A program made the translations under genes and the position numbers. From Perkinsus olseni (taxonomy: Eukaryota > Perkinsozoa > Perkinsida): a stretch of 64,000 nucleotides of DNA. Positions 22,835 to 35,400 of the stretch are shown piece after piece. Every line of letters starts with the position of its first letter. The first letter of the stretch is position 1. Below the pieces are notes generated by a model. It had not been told where the DNA came from. It was given only the letters and a program-made list of their open reading frames with translations, and did no database searches. The stretch covers positions 1-64,000 of the forward strand of contig JABANN010000129.1 of NCBI GenBank assembly GCA_013115125.1, in the 5' to 3' direction.

Positions 22835-24021
22835 TCATCGTCGCAGTTCTAGCGGGCAGTCGGGCTGCCTGTGGGGGTCCGCGGCATCAACGGCTGGTAG
22901 TTCTAGCATGCTAGTGTATCTGATGGAGAACTTAAGTGGCGCGGGGCTGACGAGGCGATCTACATTCTGAAGATTTTGGGAAATTTTTTCTCCACTGGCA
23001 CTTGAAAGCGAAGAGCGTTGTAAACTTGCGGGACCAGGCAAACGTCGGCAATCGACAGCCTCTGTCCAACACAATACCCTCCACCTTGGACTAGCTCTTC
23101 TACGCTTGATAGGCCTCGCTGAGTTGAGAACGACTGTGAGCTGGGGGAGGGGCGTGAGCTTACTTCGATGAAATGTGTAACCCATTGGTCCCTCACGTCC
23201 CTGCCGGCCACCTCGCTGGCGTATTGGAAGACGCTGAGGTTTTGTAGGGGATGGGTATCACAGGCGATGGTCAAAGCGATCGAGAGAGCAGCAGTTCGAT
23301 CGACCTGTATAAAGTACCAGCTTCAAGCTAAGATATGATCTCATACGAATAATGAAGATCGTAGACTTCATAGTAGACCAACAACATTCCTTGCTTGCTC
23401 GATTAACAGGGCCTCTTTAACAGGCTGAACCCTTCCCAGGCTGAAGGTAAATCGATGGTTGTGTAACTCAGTCGTGAGTGAGTTTATAGTCCAACGACGG
23501 TTCGTGCTTCGTTAAACTCGAAGCCGATGTCCTCAGCCCGGGGCTTCAAGTATTGTAACGGCAGCCGTATCGTCGTTGACCTTCAAACTCACTAGCAGTG
23601 AATGCCACTGTTTACTAGTATTACAAGAACTACTAACTCAAACCCGAGTGCAAATTCAACCTCCGGCGAACGACCACAACCTAGCCGAGCAGGGCGTTTG
23701 TTCCTCACCCCCTTTTCCGGGATAAGCCGCGGTGTTTCCGGATAGGTCGAATCCAAGTAGTCGATGATCGCTATGCTCTGCGTGATGACCTTTCCCTCAG
23801 GGGTCACCAAGCTCGGCACCATCATAGCCGGGTTAATCTTACCGTACCTGATTCCCATACCACACCATCACCAACTCGAGTCCCCCCTACTCCGCCGTCT
23901 GATGTTCCTTCTTCACCAGATCAACAGGAATGCTTTCATACTGGAGTCCCTTGTACTGCAAGGCTATTCGAACCCTGTAGGCAGCACTACTGCGAAAGTA
24001 GGTGTACAACTTTAGTGGCAT
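22835..24021 (-). CDS. Maleylacetoacetate isomerase / GST zeta (copy 1)
   Basis: Minus strand, exons 23891-24021, 23709-23847, 23164-23304, 22964-23118 and 22835-22919, all in phase. Starts [20 protein letters not shown], with the zeta-class catalytic SSxxxRVRIAL motif. Continues [20 protein letters not shown] and [15 protein letters not shown], then the helical domain ([34 protein letters not shown]) and the typical end [11 protein letters not shown]. The protein should isomerise maleylacetoacetate to fumarylacetoacetate in Phe/Tyr breakdown, using glutathione. It stands in tandem with a second copy upstream. Intron 1 is 43 nt; the last intron (22920-22963, 44 nt) sits at the same place as a motif-A intron in copy 2 and keeps a decayed CCCCGCGCCACTTAAGTT. 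Confidence 0.92.
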
Positions 24022-24612
24022 CACCGAAGGAACCCAGGGTAAACAAGCCCTCCCAGAGCTTGGATGAAAATTTTTCTCAGTAGCAACAACGGTTTGTGAG
24101 GAAGTGGTCCTGACCTTGCATTTTACATGTCAAGAAACCGTTTCCAAAAATCGATTCGGAATTACTTCACCATACTGAGAGGGAAGAAAATTTCCCCCGC
24201 ACGCCGAAGAAAAGACCCGTGTCCAGTTGGCAGGAGCGGCGAGACGACAACGCCCAAAGCGCCCCTTCTCCGTTCTCCTCCGGCCATCTACTGCTGGGTC
24301 GAGCAGGGATACCAACGTCAAACTGCCTTCTCGAAAGGAACCATGAGAGTGTTCAATGGACCTCCCAATAGATCTCCCAGGGAACAGTCTCGGAACTCAG
24401 GCGAGGCAGTCTATCGAACGCCACGACGGAAGGACTCCCCAGTCCCCTCCGTGTACCTCCATCCGAGATCCTTTGAAACCGAGACAAAATTCCCAAAACA
24501 GCCCTCATTAACATCCATCCCTCTGTTACTCGCATGAACACAAACCACAAGAGAGAGATCAGAAAAAATCTGGCCCAACTCGCTGATGATCGAAACATGA
24601 AATTATCCTCTC
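24022..24612. other. Spacer between the tandem GSTZ genes
   Basis: Mostly intergenic, serving as the upstream region of copy 1. A minus frame 24353-24598 begins with ATG and a hydrophobic stretch (FFLISLLWFVFM), which could be a small secreted or membrane protein, but it overlaps a longer-looking frame on the other strand and I give it little weight. Confidence 0.4.
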
Positions 24613-25695
24613 TCACGCTTCCTCCTCCTCCGACGGCCAGTCCGGTTGACTTTCAGGAGCCGCAGTCACGAAGGCCGGATGCCTCCTCAGCTCGATGTAA
24701 CTGAACATCCCATAATTTCGTGGCGCGCGGTCAAAACTTTATCTACATCTGATAGACTTTCGGGAACATCTTTTCGACGTCCATCCCTATTCTGTTGATC
24801 GCGTTGTAAACTTGCGGCACCAGACAGACATCAGCCACGGTAATGTCGTTCCCGACGCAGTACTTGTCGTCACTCGACAACAACTCCTCAACGGCAGCAA
24901 GGCCCCTCTGAGGAGAACAACAACAACAACCGCCACTCGAATTTCGTGGCGCGTGACGAAAATTACCTGTATAAAATGAGCGCTCCAATCCTGCGTTACA
25001 TCGTGGCCGACCAGCTCCGAGGCGTAGTTGATGCAGGAAAGATTCTGTAGGGGCTGCGTATCCGCGATGATGATAATCGCTATCTGCAACCGGTAAGGTC
25101 AAGTACTTTCCCTCCTCCCCCCACTCACCCTCACAGCCCGAGCCCGCAGTACCTGGCATGAAGTAATCGAGATCATTTCGATGAGGAATCATCGGCCAAT
25201 GGTACATCTAGTTATTCCCAAGTTAGCTGGAAAAGCGCAAAACATCTTCCATAAAAATATCTACTTCCAGCATTCCTTCCATGCTCAACCATCGCTTCGA
25301 GATATCCAAGGTCGAAGCATGCACACCACGGAAATTATGATTCCCTTTCAAAATCGCATACCCCTTACCGGATCCTGTGGCCAAAGCCTCGTACACTGCG
25401 GATAAGCGACCTCGAGGTAGTCGAGTATTGCCAGGCTCTGCGTCAACACTTCCCCATCCGGAGTCACCAAACTCGGCACCAGCCCAGAGGGGTTCACCTT
25501 CAGGTACCTTACGAACCACAATTTCGTGGCGCGCGGTCATACCGGCTCCTACTCGTCACTTTTCTGTTCACCCTTGTCGATATTCACAATCTTCATAGTA
25601 CAGGGAATTCCCTTGAGCGCCAGGCCTATGCGGACCCGATAAGCGCAGCTGCTGCGGTAAAAGGAATAGAGGACGACCAGAGCCGGGTCTGCCAT
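24613..25695 (-). CDS. Maleylacetoacetate isomerase / GST zeta (copy 2)
   Basis: Minus strand, exons 25553-25695, 25369-25507, 25129-25152 (a 24-nt microexon), 24967-25083, 24747-24907 and 24613-24700, all in phase. Starts MADPALVVLYSFYRSSCAYR, with the zeta catalytic SSCxxRVRIGL motif; exon 2 gives VNPSGLVPSLVTPDGEVLTQ. The helical domain has ADTQPLQNLSC and [20 protein letters not shown], and the C-terminus RRHPAFVTAAPESQPDWP. Same predicted reaction as copy 1; exon 2 is 139 nt in both, showing common origin. Three of the five introns (45, 59 and 46 nt) contain motif A in antisense. The duplicates differ enough to be old. Confidence 0.92.
24701..24746 (-). repeat. 46-nt intron built on motif A (GSTZ-2 last intron)
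   Basis: Donor GTAGAT, acceptor TGTTCAG. Motif A lies at 24714-24732 in antisense to the gene and covers 19 of 46 nt. Confidence 0.85.
24908..24966 (-). repeat. 59-nt intron built on motif A (GSTZ-2)
   Basis: Donor GTAATT, acceptor CTCCTCAG. Motif A (24940-24957, variant GCGCGTGAC) starts near the 5' splice site, followed by a GTT repeat. Confidence 0.85.
25508..25552 (-). repeat. 45-nt intron built on motif A (GSTZ-2 first intron)
   Basis: Donor GTAGGA, acceptor TTCGTAAG. Motif A at 25520-25538, antisense to the gene, occupies nearly half of the intron. Confidence 0.88.
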
Positions 25696-25869
25696 CAGCA
25701 ACACAACTACTGGCCTGCTGAGAGCGCTCGATAGACCTGTCCTAAATTTCAGGAGGGCTTCTAGGATGGATTTTGACGGGTGGAGGGATCTTTGGAACTC
25801 AGGAGAGTCGCATTCAATATTCCATGAAAGCCTCGGAAAGCTCCCGCTTCGGACACTCTTGGCCTCAAG

Positions 25870-26420
25870 CCCGAGCCCTCCCTCCTTCGACCAGATCGTT
25901 GTTATCCTCCAGCCAGACCCGCACTACCACTTTTCCGCGATGAATCGACAGCCCGACGTTATGATCGACGGTGTGACTCACGGCCAGAGCCACTCCAAGC
26001 TACAGGAGCGGTCAACCGGGAGTGTCCCTCGCCCCCACAGAATTGATGATAAACTCCACCCACTGGCAACCATAGAAACTCATTTCCAAAAAATCCTAGG
26101 TAACATTCATGTGCAGTTAAAGGAAGAATCATCAGCTACGGACGGCCGCCGCTGGGGAATCCTCGTCGAACAGTCCCGAGAGCACCTGAGCACCCCGAAA
26201 CACCAATCCCCCGACCGTAGTCCGACAGACCGCCCGCCCACCGAGGGCTGCAGCAGGGTATTCACGCCCATATCCGACAGAAGAGTCCACTCAGTCTCCG
26301 CTCCTATTATCACCTGATACAACCTCAGAGTGAGTACAGGAAGCGAACTGCCGCGAAGACGAAGCCCCCTTAGAAAACTACACAGCATTTTATCACAATT
26401 CTCCGGTACCAAGGCGACTT
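25870..26420 (-). CDS. Unidentified minus-strand exons
   Basis: Three protein-like segments can be read on the minus strand: LVFRGAQVLSGLFDEDSPAA (~26140-26210), SFYGCQWVEFIINSVGARD (~26025-26085) and VDHNVGLSIHRGKVVVRVWL then EDNNDLVE (~25880-25965). The last has beta-strand character vaguely like eIF4E-type folds, but I cannot assign it. Splicing, start and stop are not resolved. It lies between the GSTZ-2 start and the PurM end. Confidence 0.3.
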
Positions 26421-26627
26421 AGGTTGGGGATTCCTGGGTGTAGGGCTATCACCCACGCAGCGACAAGAATGTTTTATTGTATTTATCAGGGCCATACTAC
26501 CGCGATACACCCTTCGAAAATTCCTCCTTCCAGCCTGAATAATATCACGAACGATCGATATGACGGTTTCGCGCACTCGCTCGGATCAATACCAATTTTA
26601 GCGATTATTTCCAGAAGACCGTCCACC

Positions 26628-29600
26628 CTACCAAGATGATACCACCCCGCCCCAACCCACCACTTTAGGGTCGGTTGTAATAGGTTTACTGACCAGCTCT
26701 CCAATCACCACAGCCTCCTCATCTAGACCCCTCAAAACCTTCATAACGGTGTCCTTGTGCTCAGCAGCAACACACAAAACCTGACCGCTCAGATCACCGC
26801 TGCGGCGATGGAGATACTCACCATCCCAATGCCAACATTGAAGGTGCTTGCAAGCTCAGTAGCTTCGAGCTTACCCTGGGTTGCGCACCACCTGAAGAAG
26901 GATACGCGTCATTATCTCATCCTCTTCGCCAACATCCATGATTTTCTTACGCCAATCAAGAGATTCGGCGAAATTTTCCCTAAAATTTGGAAAAAATTGA
27001 CTGAGGCCTGAGAGCTCATATCAACAGGCTCTTCCGAAAGGAAGAGCCCACATGCAGAAATTTTTCGATCCTGTAGATTACAAGTTGTGCGAATATTTTT
27101 TCATCCCCCTTCATACTCTCCACTGAGGAAAATCAGCGGACACGGAATGAGCAAGGGCCCATACCTAAAAACCGCTGGAAGCTCCCAAGTGTCGGCCCGG
27201 ATGACTGCTTGGAGGTGCTCGGGGAGCATCCGAGGGATGTTCTGGAACAATCCACCACCGGTGATGTGCGCAGCCTGAAGAAAATAAGATACGCCAAGAA
27301 TCTTGGCGCAAGACAAATTTGAGGACGCGCAGCCTGAAGAAAATAGGATTCGCCCAGAAAGATCTCCAGGCTTCCACCGCCCTCATTTCTTCACAACCAG
27401 CCGATGACACCTCATTAGTCTCACAAATTCCCTTTGGCGAGATACGCTACTAACTGTTTGATGTACTCAGCAAACGCCTTCATCAGTCCATCGATCGATC
27501 GATAACCCCTCCCTCAACCCACCCCCTTCAGTTTTCCAGCCCCCAATCTGACCAACTCCAAAATGGTCTTTACGTATATCTTCGTCGGAGTGAGTAAAGA
27601 TACGCCCAAAGTCGTGGTCGGGTCGTATGGCGCGGGGTCGGACATCTTCAGTCCGCTCACCTACTCTGAGCCATTCCCAGAAATTTCGAAATCGGTCGCA
27701 GTCCTCACCTCCGCGATCTTGCGAACCAGACTGAAGCCATTGGAATGCACCCCCGATGATAACAGCCCAATCAATATCTGAGTGCAAAAGTCCGTAGCCG
27801 GATAAATTCGCCCACCTTACATCGCCATGCTGCATTGAATCCTTGTCGGGCAACTCCAAAGACTTCTCCTTCACACCGACCACAAAACCAGCTATATCGT
27901 ATCTGCATGACCAAGAACCCTAAGACGCCTGCAAATGCCGCAACAACCAACTCCGTAGTATTGGCAAATATCCCCGGAAGCTCCGCAGTCTCTCCTCCCA
28001 ACAGCGTACAGCCAGCTTGGATCTGACCATCAGAGGCCTCGACCGTCGCCTTATACAGCCGAGGACAGGCCAACAGCGGATGACCAAAGTATCACCCACA
28101 CCCGATTGTTGGATCGAAATTCACCCAGGCACTTCATTGAAGTTCCGGGTGAATTTCACTGTCTGCGTCACTGAGTCACTTAGTGACTTCAACTGTTCCC
28201 AGAGGAACATTTTTTCGACTCGCAACAGCTACTAGGAACACAAACCACCAGGAGCCTCCTGGCAGGAGGTTCAAGGAACGTCAGTGGTAATTTCTGATAG
28301 GTTCAGCGTTTGCGATAACGTCTGAAAAATGGTGAGTTTCACGCGAATCTTGCTAAATTATAGCTCCTCCTTTCGAGTTTCACTGTCCCCAGATTATGAC
28401 ATTCGACGGGGTGAATACAGAAGACCAGTAGGTGCAATAGCCTCAGGTTCCGGGTGGCAAACCGGTCCATTTCCTTGAAGAAGGAGTCCTTCTGAAGGAC
28501 ATCGGCATTGTGAACCGCTTTCTCTCCTGAATACCGACTTCACGTTCGCCTACTCGCCCCGCCTCTTCGCCACCATCAAACGATTTGGCAGTCTCATCGA
28601 AGTACTCGTACGGAGCAGCCATCAGGCATCTCCAAAGCACTTGAAAATTTCAAGAGCACGGTCATCAACATCATAATCCCCATTAACAGTACGAAAGGCT
28701 TGTCTCGGGATTTTCACAGGCTTTTCAGATTCGGTAGACCGGGGAGATCAACCGGTTACCGTCCCTGAACGTGAGACAAGCAGCTGCGCTCTGCCATGTT
28801 CGATCTAGCTTTATACTGGAAGGGTTGTGGAGGTCCTCCACTGGAGGATCTTAACCGCTATAAAGCTGTTAAGTATTCACTAGGGCTCGGAAACTATCTG
28901 ATTCATCTGGATGAGAAGCCCCTGGGCTGTTACGCTCGGAGCGTGTTCTCAGCTCCTCTCGGCGAGGGATCGCCGTGCAGCACACGAGGGACTCCGCTGA
29001 ACGGAAGGCAACCACAGTGTGGAACACACATGGCCGCTTAGTGAGGAAATGGAAACTTTTTGAAGATTTCGCTTGGCCCCCAGAGCCTCTGGGCCAGAGG
29101 CATGGTTATTCGGAATAACCTATTCCATGGGTTGGATCCAATGATGAAATATGAATCAGATCAGCATTCGATGGTGCGAACCCCAGCAAGAGCAAAACCG
29201 AAGACGACCGAGAGCAGAAGCTGGCCGTCAGGATGAAGTATCAACGACGGGTGACCTCCAGCTCACTGCCCGTTCTCAGACCTCCCATCACTCACACATC
29301 CATCAGCTATCCCCTTCACGACCTCCACCGCCTGCTTCACGTCCAGCTTACCCACAGCAAAGTAGTCCAAGAAAAACAACGGCTCCGCGCCGTGAACGAC
29401 CTGCAGGGCGATTACCCCACCCGCCAAGGCCAGGCTGTTGTTATTACCACATCATTAGCACACATCGCCACGAGATCGATCCCGACAGTATCGTGCTTTC
29501 CGATCGTATTAGCCACCTTCAACTTCGTACCAACACCATCTGTACCCGACACCAGCACCTACCGTCACAAATGACATCAATAACAAAATCGAAAGAACAA

Positions 29601-30050
29601 AAAAAAGAAAAAATCGAAAATGGAGTCACTAATAACTTATTTCCGCCAAAGTTGACAACTTCAAGTTGTATTACTGGTTCGTCGTATTCGCCGCATTTCG
29701 CCAGGTCACAGAAACCGCCAAAGTCACCCAGGCTGCCTCCCATACCCGGGCGTTGTGTCCCTGAGAAAAAACTTCGACGGCAAACCGCCATCAAAGCGAC
29801 TCCGTGCGGAAAAGTGCACACCGTGACCCCCGGTGCCCGCGCTCCTCGGACCCCCTCCCCTGTACTACTTTTCACAAGCGGTTTAAATCCATCAACAGCA
29901 GCCTCGCCAGCCTCTATATCCACACCAGCTGCCAGGTACCTGATGAGGGCGCTGCTCGTCGACGGAGCTCAACCTCTCACGTAATGCCGCTCTTCGCACT
30001 CTTCGGTGTGTCGCTGCCGGACTCCGAAACTGATAAAAAAATGGGAAAAT
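26628..30050 (-). CDS. purM: PurM module: phosphoribosylformylglycinamidine cyclo-ligase (AIR synthetase)
   Basis: Minus strand, downstream part of a PurF-PurD-PurM locus. Segments in order: [20 protein letters not shown] (29900-30000), [15 protein letters not shown] (~29740), [20 protein letters not shown] (~29520), [20 protein letters not shown] (~29370), [15 protein letters not shown] (~28000), [19 protein letters not shown] (~27880), [16 protein letters not shown] (~27740), [15 protein letters not shown] (~27590), [20 protein letters not shown] (~27250), [13 protein letters not shown] (~26850), then a last exon to a possible TAG at 26628-26630. These are the standard AIR synthetase motifs; the enzyme closes the imidazole ring in purine synthesis. 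No ATG precedes the first segment: it is preceded by an in-frame Ser/Lys-rich linker that continues from PurD. One large intron (about 28075-29190) holds the only sizeable non-coding block. No PurN module was found. Confidence 0.85.
27267..27359 (-). repeat. Duplicated 3' splice-site region in PurM
   Basis: The same ~30-bp string (minus strand TATTTTCTTCAGGCTGCGC) occurs at 27267-27298 and 27328-27359, about 60 bp apart. The copy nearer the exon gives the frame AAHITGGG; the other is a decoy acceptor. Confidence 0.8.
28100..29190. other. Large PurM intron, palindrome-rich
   Basis: About 1.1 kb between the exon ending KGIADGC and the exon with AGCTLLGGE. It includes short perfect inverted repeats (GAGTCACTTAGTGACTTC at ~28171, GGTCCTCCACTGGAGGATC at ~28832, GCCCCCAGAGCCTCTGGGCC-like at ~29075). 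No gene is recognised in it. Confidence 0.5.
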
Positions 30051-30079
30051 CTCCTTCACCGACATAACCTACACGAGCG

Positions 30080-32376
<2,297 letters not shown>

Positions 32377-32468
32377 CTACATTGGAGCCCCCTTCCGAAG
32401 ACAGGCCATAACAGCGCTCGTTCCCTCTGCCCTCCATCCACAACGTAAAGGCCCTCTTACAGACTACA

Positions 32469-35400
32469 GTGCCACCCAGTGTCGGGTAGTCACCGGTAAA
32501 GTACCTTAGAATGACCGTGGCCCCATCGAAGATCCTGGCGAGAATTCTCCTGCTCACCAGTCCCCAAGGTGCTCCGGAATGGCCTTATGTAAGCTGTCGA
32601 CAGTCTGGTAGACCACCTAACACAGCCACTACAGCTGATACGATTATCGAGGCAGCGGGCCCGCTACTACCTGGACCTTGGCAGTACAGTTCTCAGGTTG
32701 TATTATCTCCGCCACTTTATCCTCCAACTCCCTTTGAGTGAATCCTTCATAAATGCGCTTAACCTGACCGGGAGAGCGGAAGTTCGCACCATCCGTCACG
32801 CGCCACGAAATTGTCTGCCGCAGCGTTCTGAGATAACTGTCTACATAATTAACATCCGAGTCGGCATCCTGCAGGCACTGTTCATAAACCTCATGGATAA
32901 GGTCGTCCTTCCCTCTGCTCCTCAGCAACGCTATGGCCGCCTTGAACGCCACGAAATCGGCCAGTTTAGCCATATCAATGCCTGATCGACTTCATCCGTA
33001 TCTTGCATGATTCGACCTCAAGATACCCCACCATAAGGATCAGGATAGCAGATCAACGGCGCTGAGGAGACGATGACGATAGACGACGGCTTTAATCTCT
33101 CCAGCGTTTTGATGATTGCGTTTTTCAGTGTATTCCCGCGTACCTGAGACATTCAAAGAGCAGCCTCCTGGCAGAACTTCTTAAAGACAAGATCGGCTTC
33201 GGATCTACCTAAGCCGTTGGACTCTAAACTCACAAACGCAGACCTTTCGAGAGGAACTGCCGAACTCGGTCGGGTCATCCTCATTTCCGGTCAACAGCGT
33301 TGTTGAGCTGCGAAAAAATTCGCTGACCACCAAGTTTTCGACCTCTAAGATGCTCATCATGCATCGACCTCAGATACTACAATGGAGTCATCCAGGGCCA
33401 CCAGTACTTCCCCTTCCCTGACGGTGCCATAGTGAACATCGTAGGCGTGGAAGGTCTTCGCTTCACGACTCGCATCCTCTTGAATGAACGTTCCTGAGGT
33501 CCCAGGTTCGATTCCACCGTCATGCATTAAGCCTTTCTACTCAGTTTTGCATCTTTGTGTACCACCTTCTCCTCCCTGACCTCCTGATCTAGCACCTGCG
33601 CGCACAGAGAAGAACTAAACATCAGAAACAAGCCCGTCGACCGTGGCCTGAGAACCACATTCTCAAAAAACAACGAGGCAGCTTCTGCCAGGGAAAGTCT
33701 GTAGGAGGGGGTAACACATAAACGACTACATCCCGCAAGAGAGAAGAATCTTCCGTTTTGCGAAAGAATCAGCGGCCCTGCGCAGATGCACAAGCTACCT
33801 CCGTGTTGATTCCAGTCTCCATCGCCCTCCTCTGCTCTCTGTATAGATCCTCTCTATACTGCTTCACCATACCATAGAAGGCCAACTCGGAAGTGTTGGG
33901 GATAAACGAAAAGACAGTGTTCTTGAACGATCCTCCGACTTCCCTGACACCGAAAAGAGGTGAATGACGAGCGTCTCTTATATTAATCGACTTCCAGAAT
34001 GACCCCCTACTTCCTCTCGAACGGGTGGAACGCGGAGCTTCGGCGAGAGTTCAAATTGTGGGGACTATCGGTGGCGCTCCTCCCGCGAAGATTGTCGCAG
34101 GCTTTCAGTTATGAGAGAAACACAGCCTTCTTACTTGACTCTCTCCATTGTTCTGTTTGCTAGCAGCCGGCCGAGTCTCTCACGTTCACGATAAACCTGA
34201 ATTTTCCCATGGTTGACCTACGCCAGACGAGCTCACTCACGTCAGCATCATTCCCTCTGGAGAAGTATATCCTCTCAAATGAGCACTGGCTCAGTTTCGG
34301 GGCAGCTGGCAGTACGCCTGACAGAGCCAAGAAAGGATGACTTCTATACGCCAGGGGAACTAGCTCAAATGGTAGAGCGCTCGCTTAGCAAGCGAGAGGC
34401 ACCGGGATCGATGCCCGGGTTCTCCATTTTTCACTCAACCCCTTACGTTCCACTGACACTTGCCCTGAAGCTCTGACGATGAGTGCCGCCCCAGCTGGTA
34501 GAGACTCAACCTTCTCCACCCCGAAGACACTCCGAATCAACGGCGCTTCGGACGCCACCACTACAATCTGAAATGGAATACCACCCTTGCTGGCGCGAGA
34601 TTACTATACGTCCCGCCCGGACTCTAGGATCAGAGGAGATCCTCTAAAAAAGAGAATCATTCACTATCGGTATCCTATGGCGGGATATCCACAGCAAATG
34701 ACTCTCTAGTATTCCTATCTTCCACAACCTCCAATATCATAAGTCGGAGAGGAGTAGAGAGCAACATATGAAATCCGCTCTTTGCGGGTCTGTCACTAGG
34801 CTCCGCAGATTCGCTACTAGTGCTCTACTGCTCCACATGCTCTGCTGTGTCACACAGTTCAGCATAACCGAGGCGATCACCCACCTCATCATCGTGATAA
34901 TAGAAAGCAGGCCTAATCCCATTAGGATCCCGAATTACGAAGGCGTCCCCATGGCCGAGCAGGCCGGTCAATGCGTATCTGATGGAGACATATGCACCGT
35001 CGCGCGCCTATCAATTCAATCCTACCCGCCATCGATCCTGTCCAAAGCCCTCCTTAAAACTTTAATGAGATTGATATTTGCAGCAACAAGCTTCATGCAT
35101 TCTCTTGGAGGATGGCCCGCCGCACTATACCTGCACGTATCCCTATATTCGCACGCCCTATCTCGGAAAGATTTGCTAGAGAATGCGGAGAAGTGCGAAA
35201 GTGGGGAGAAGAGCACTGAAACTTCCAGCGCTAAGTCAGAGAGAAGAGATAAAGAGGCTCCAACCTTGCTGACGACCCTCATTGAGGGTCCCTCAACTCG
35301 AGTCGAAGCCACTAACCCCGGCTCGCCAGAGTCTGGCGGCCGGACGCCACAGGTCAGATGAGCGGGTCCAATCGATCATTGGTGATTATGCCAAGTTCAT

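Noticed and set aside
25880-25965. eIF4E assignment for the minus-strand exons
   Set aside because: Only a weak beta-strand resemblance; the conserved Trp residues and spacing of eIF4E could not be found.
25766-26317. 183-codon + strand open frame
   Set aside because: No motif, Pro/Ser/His-rich, and overlaps protein-like minus-strand exons.
29151-29984. 277-codon + strand open frame
   Set aside because: It is the antisense shadow of PurM/PurD exons on the minus strand, which have clear family motifs.
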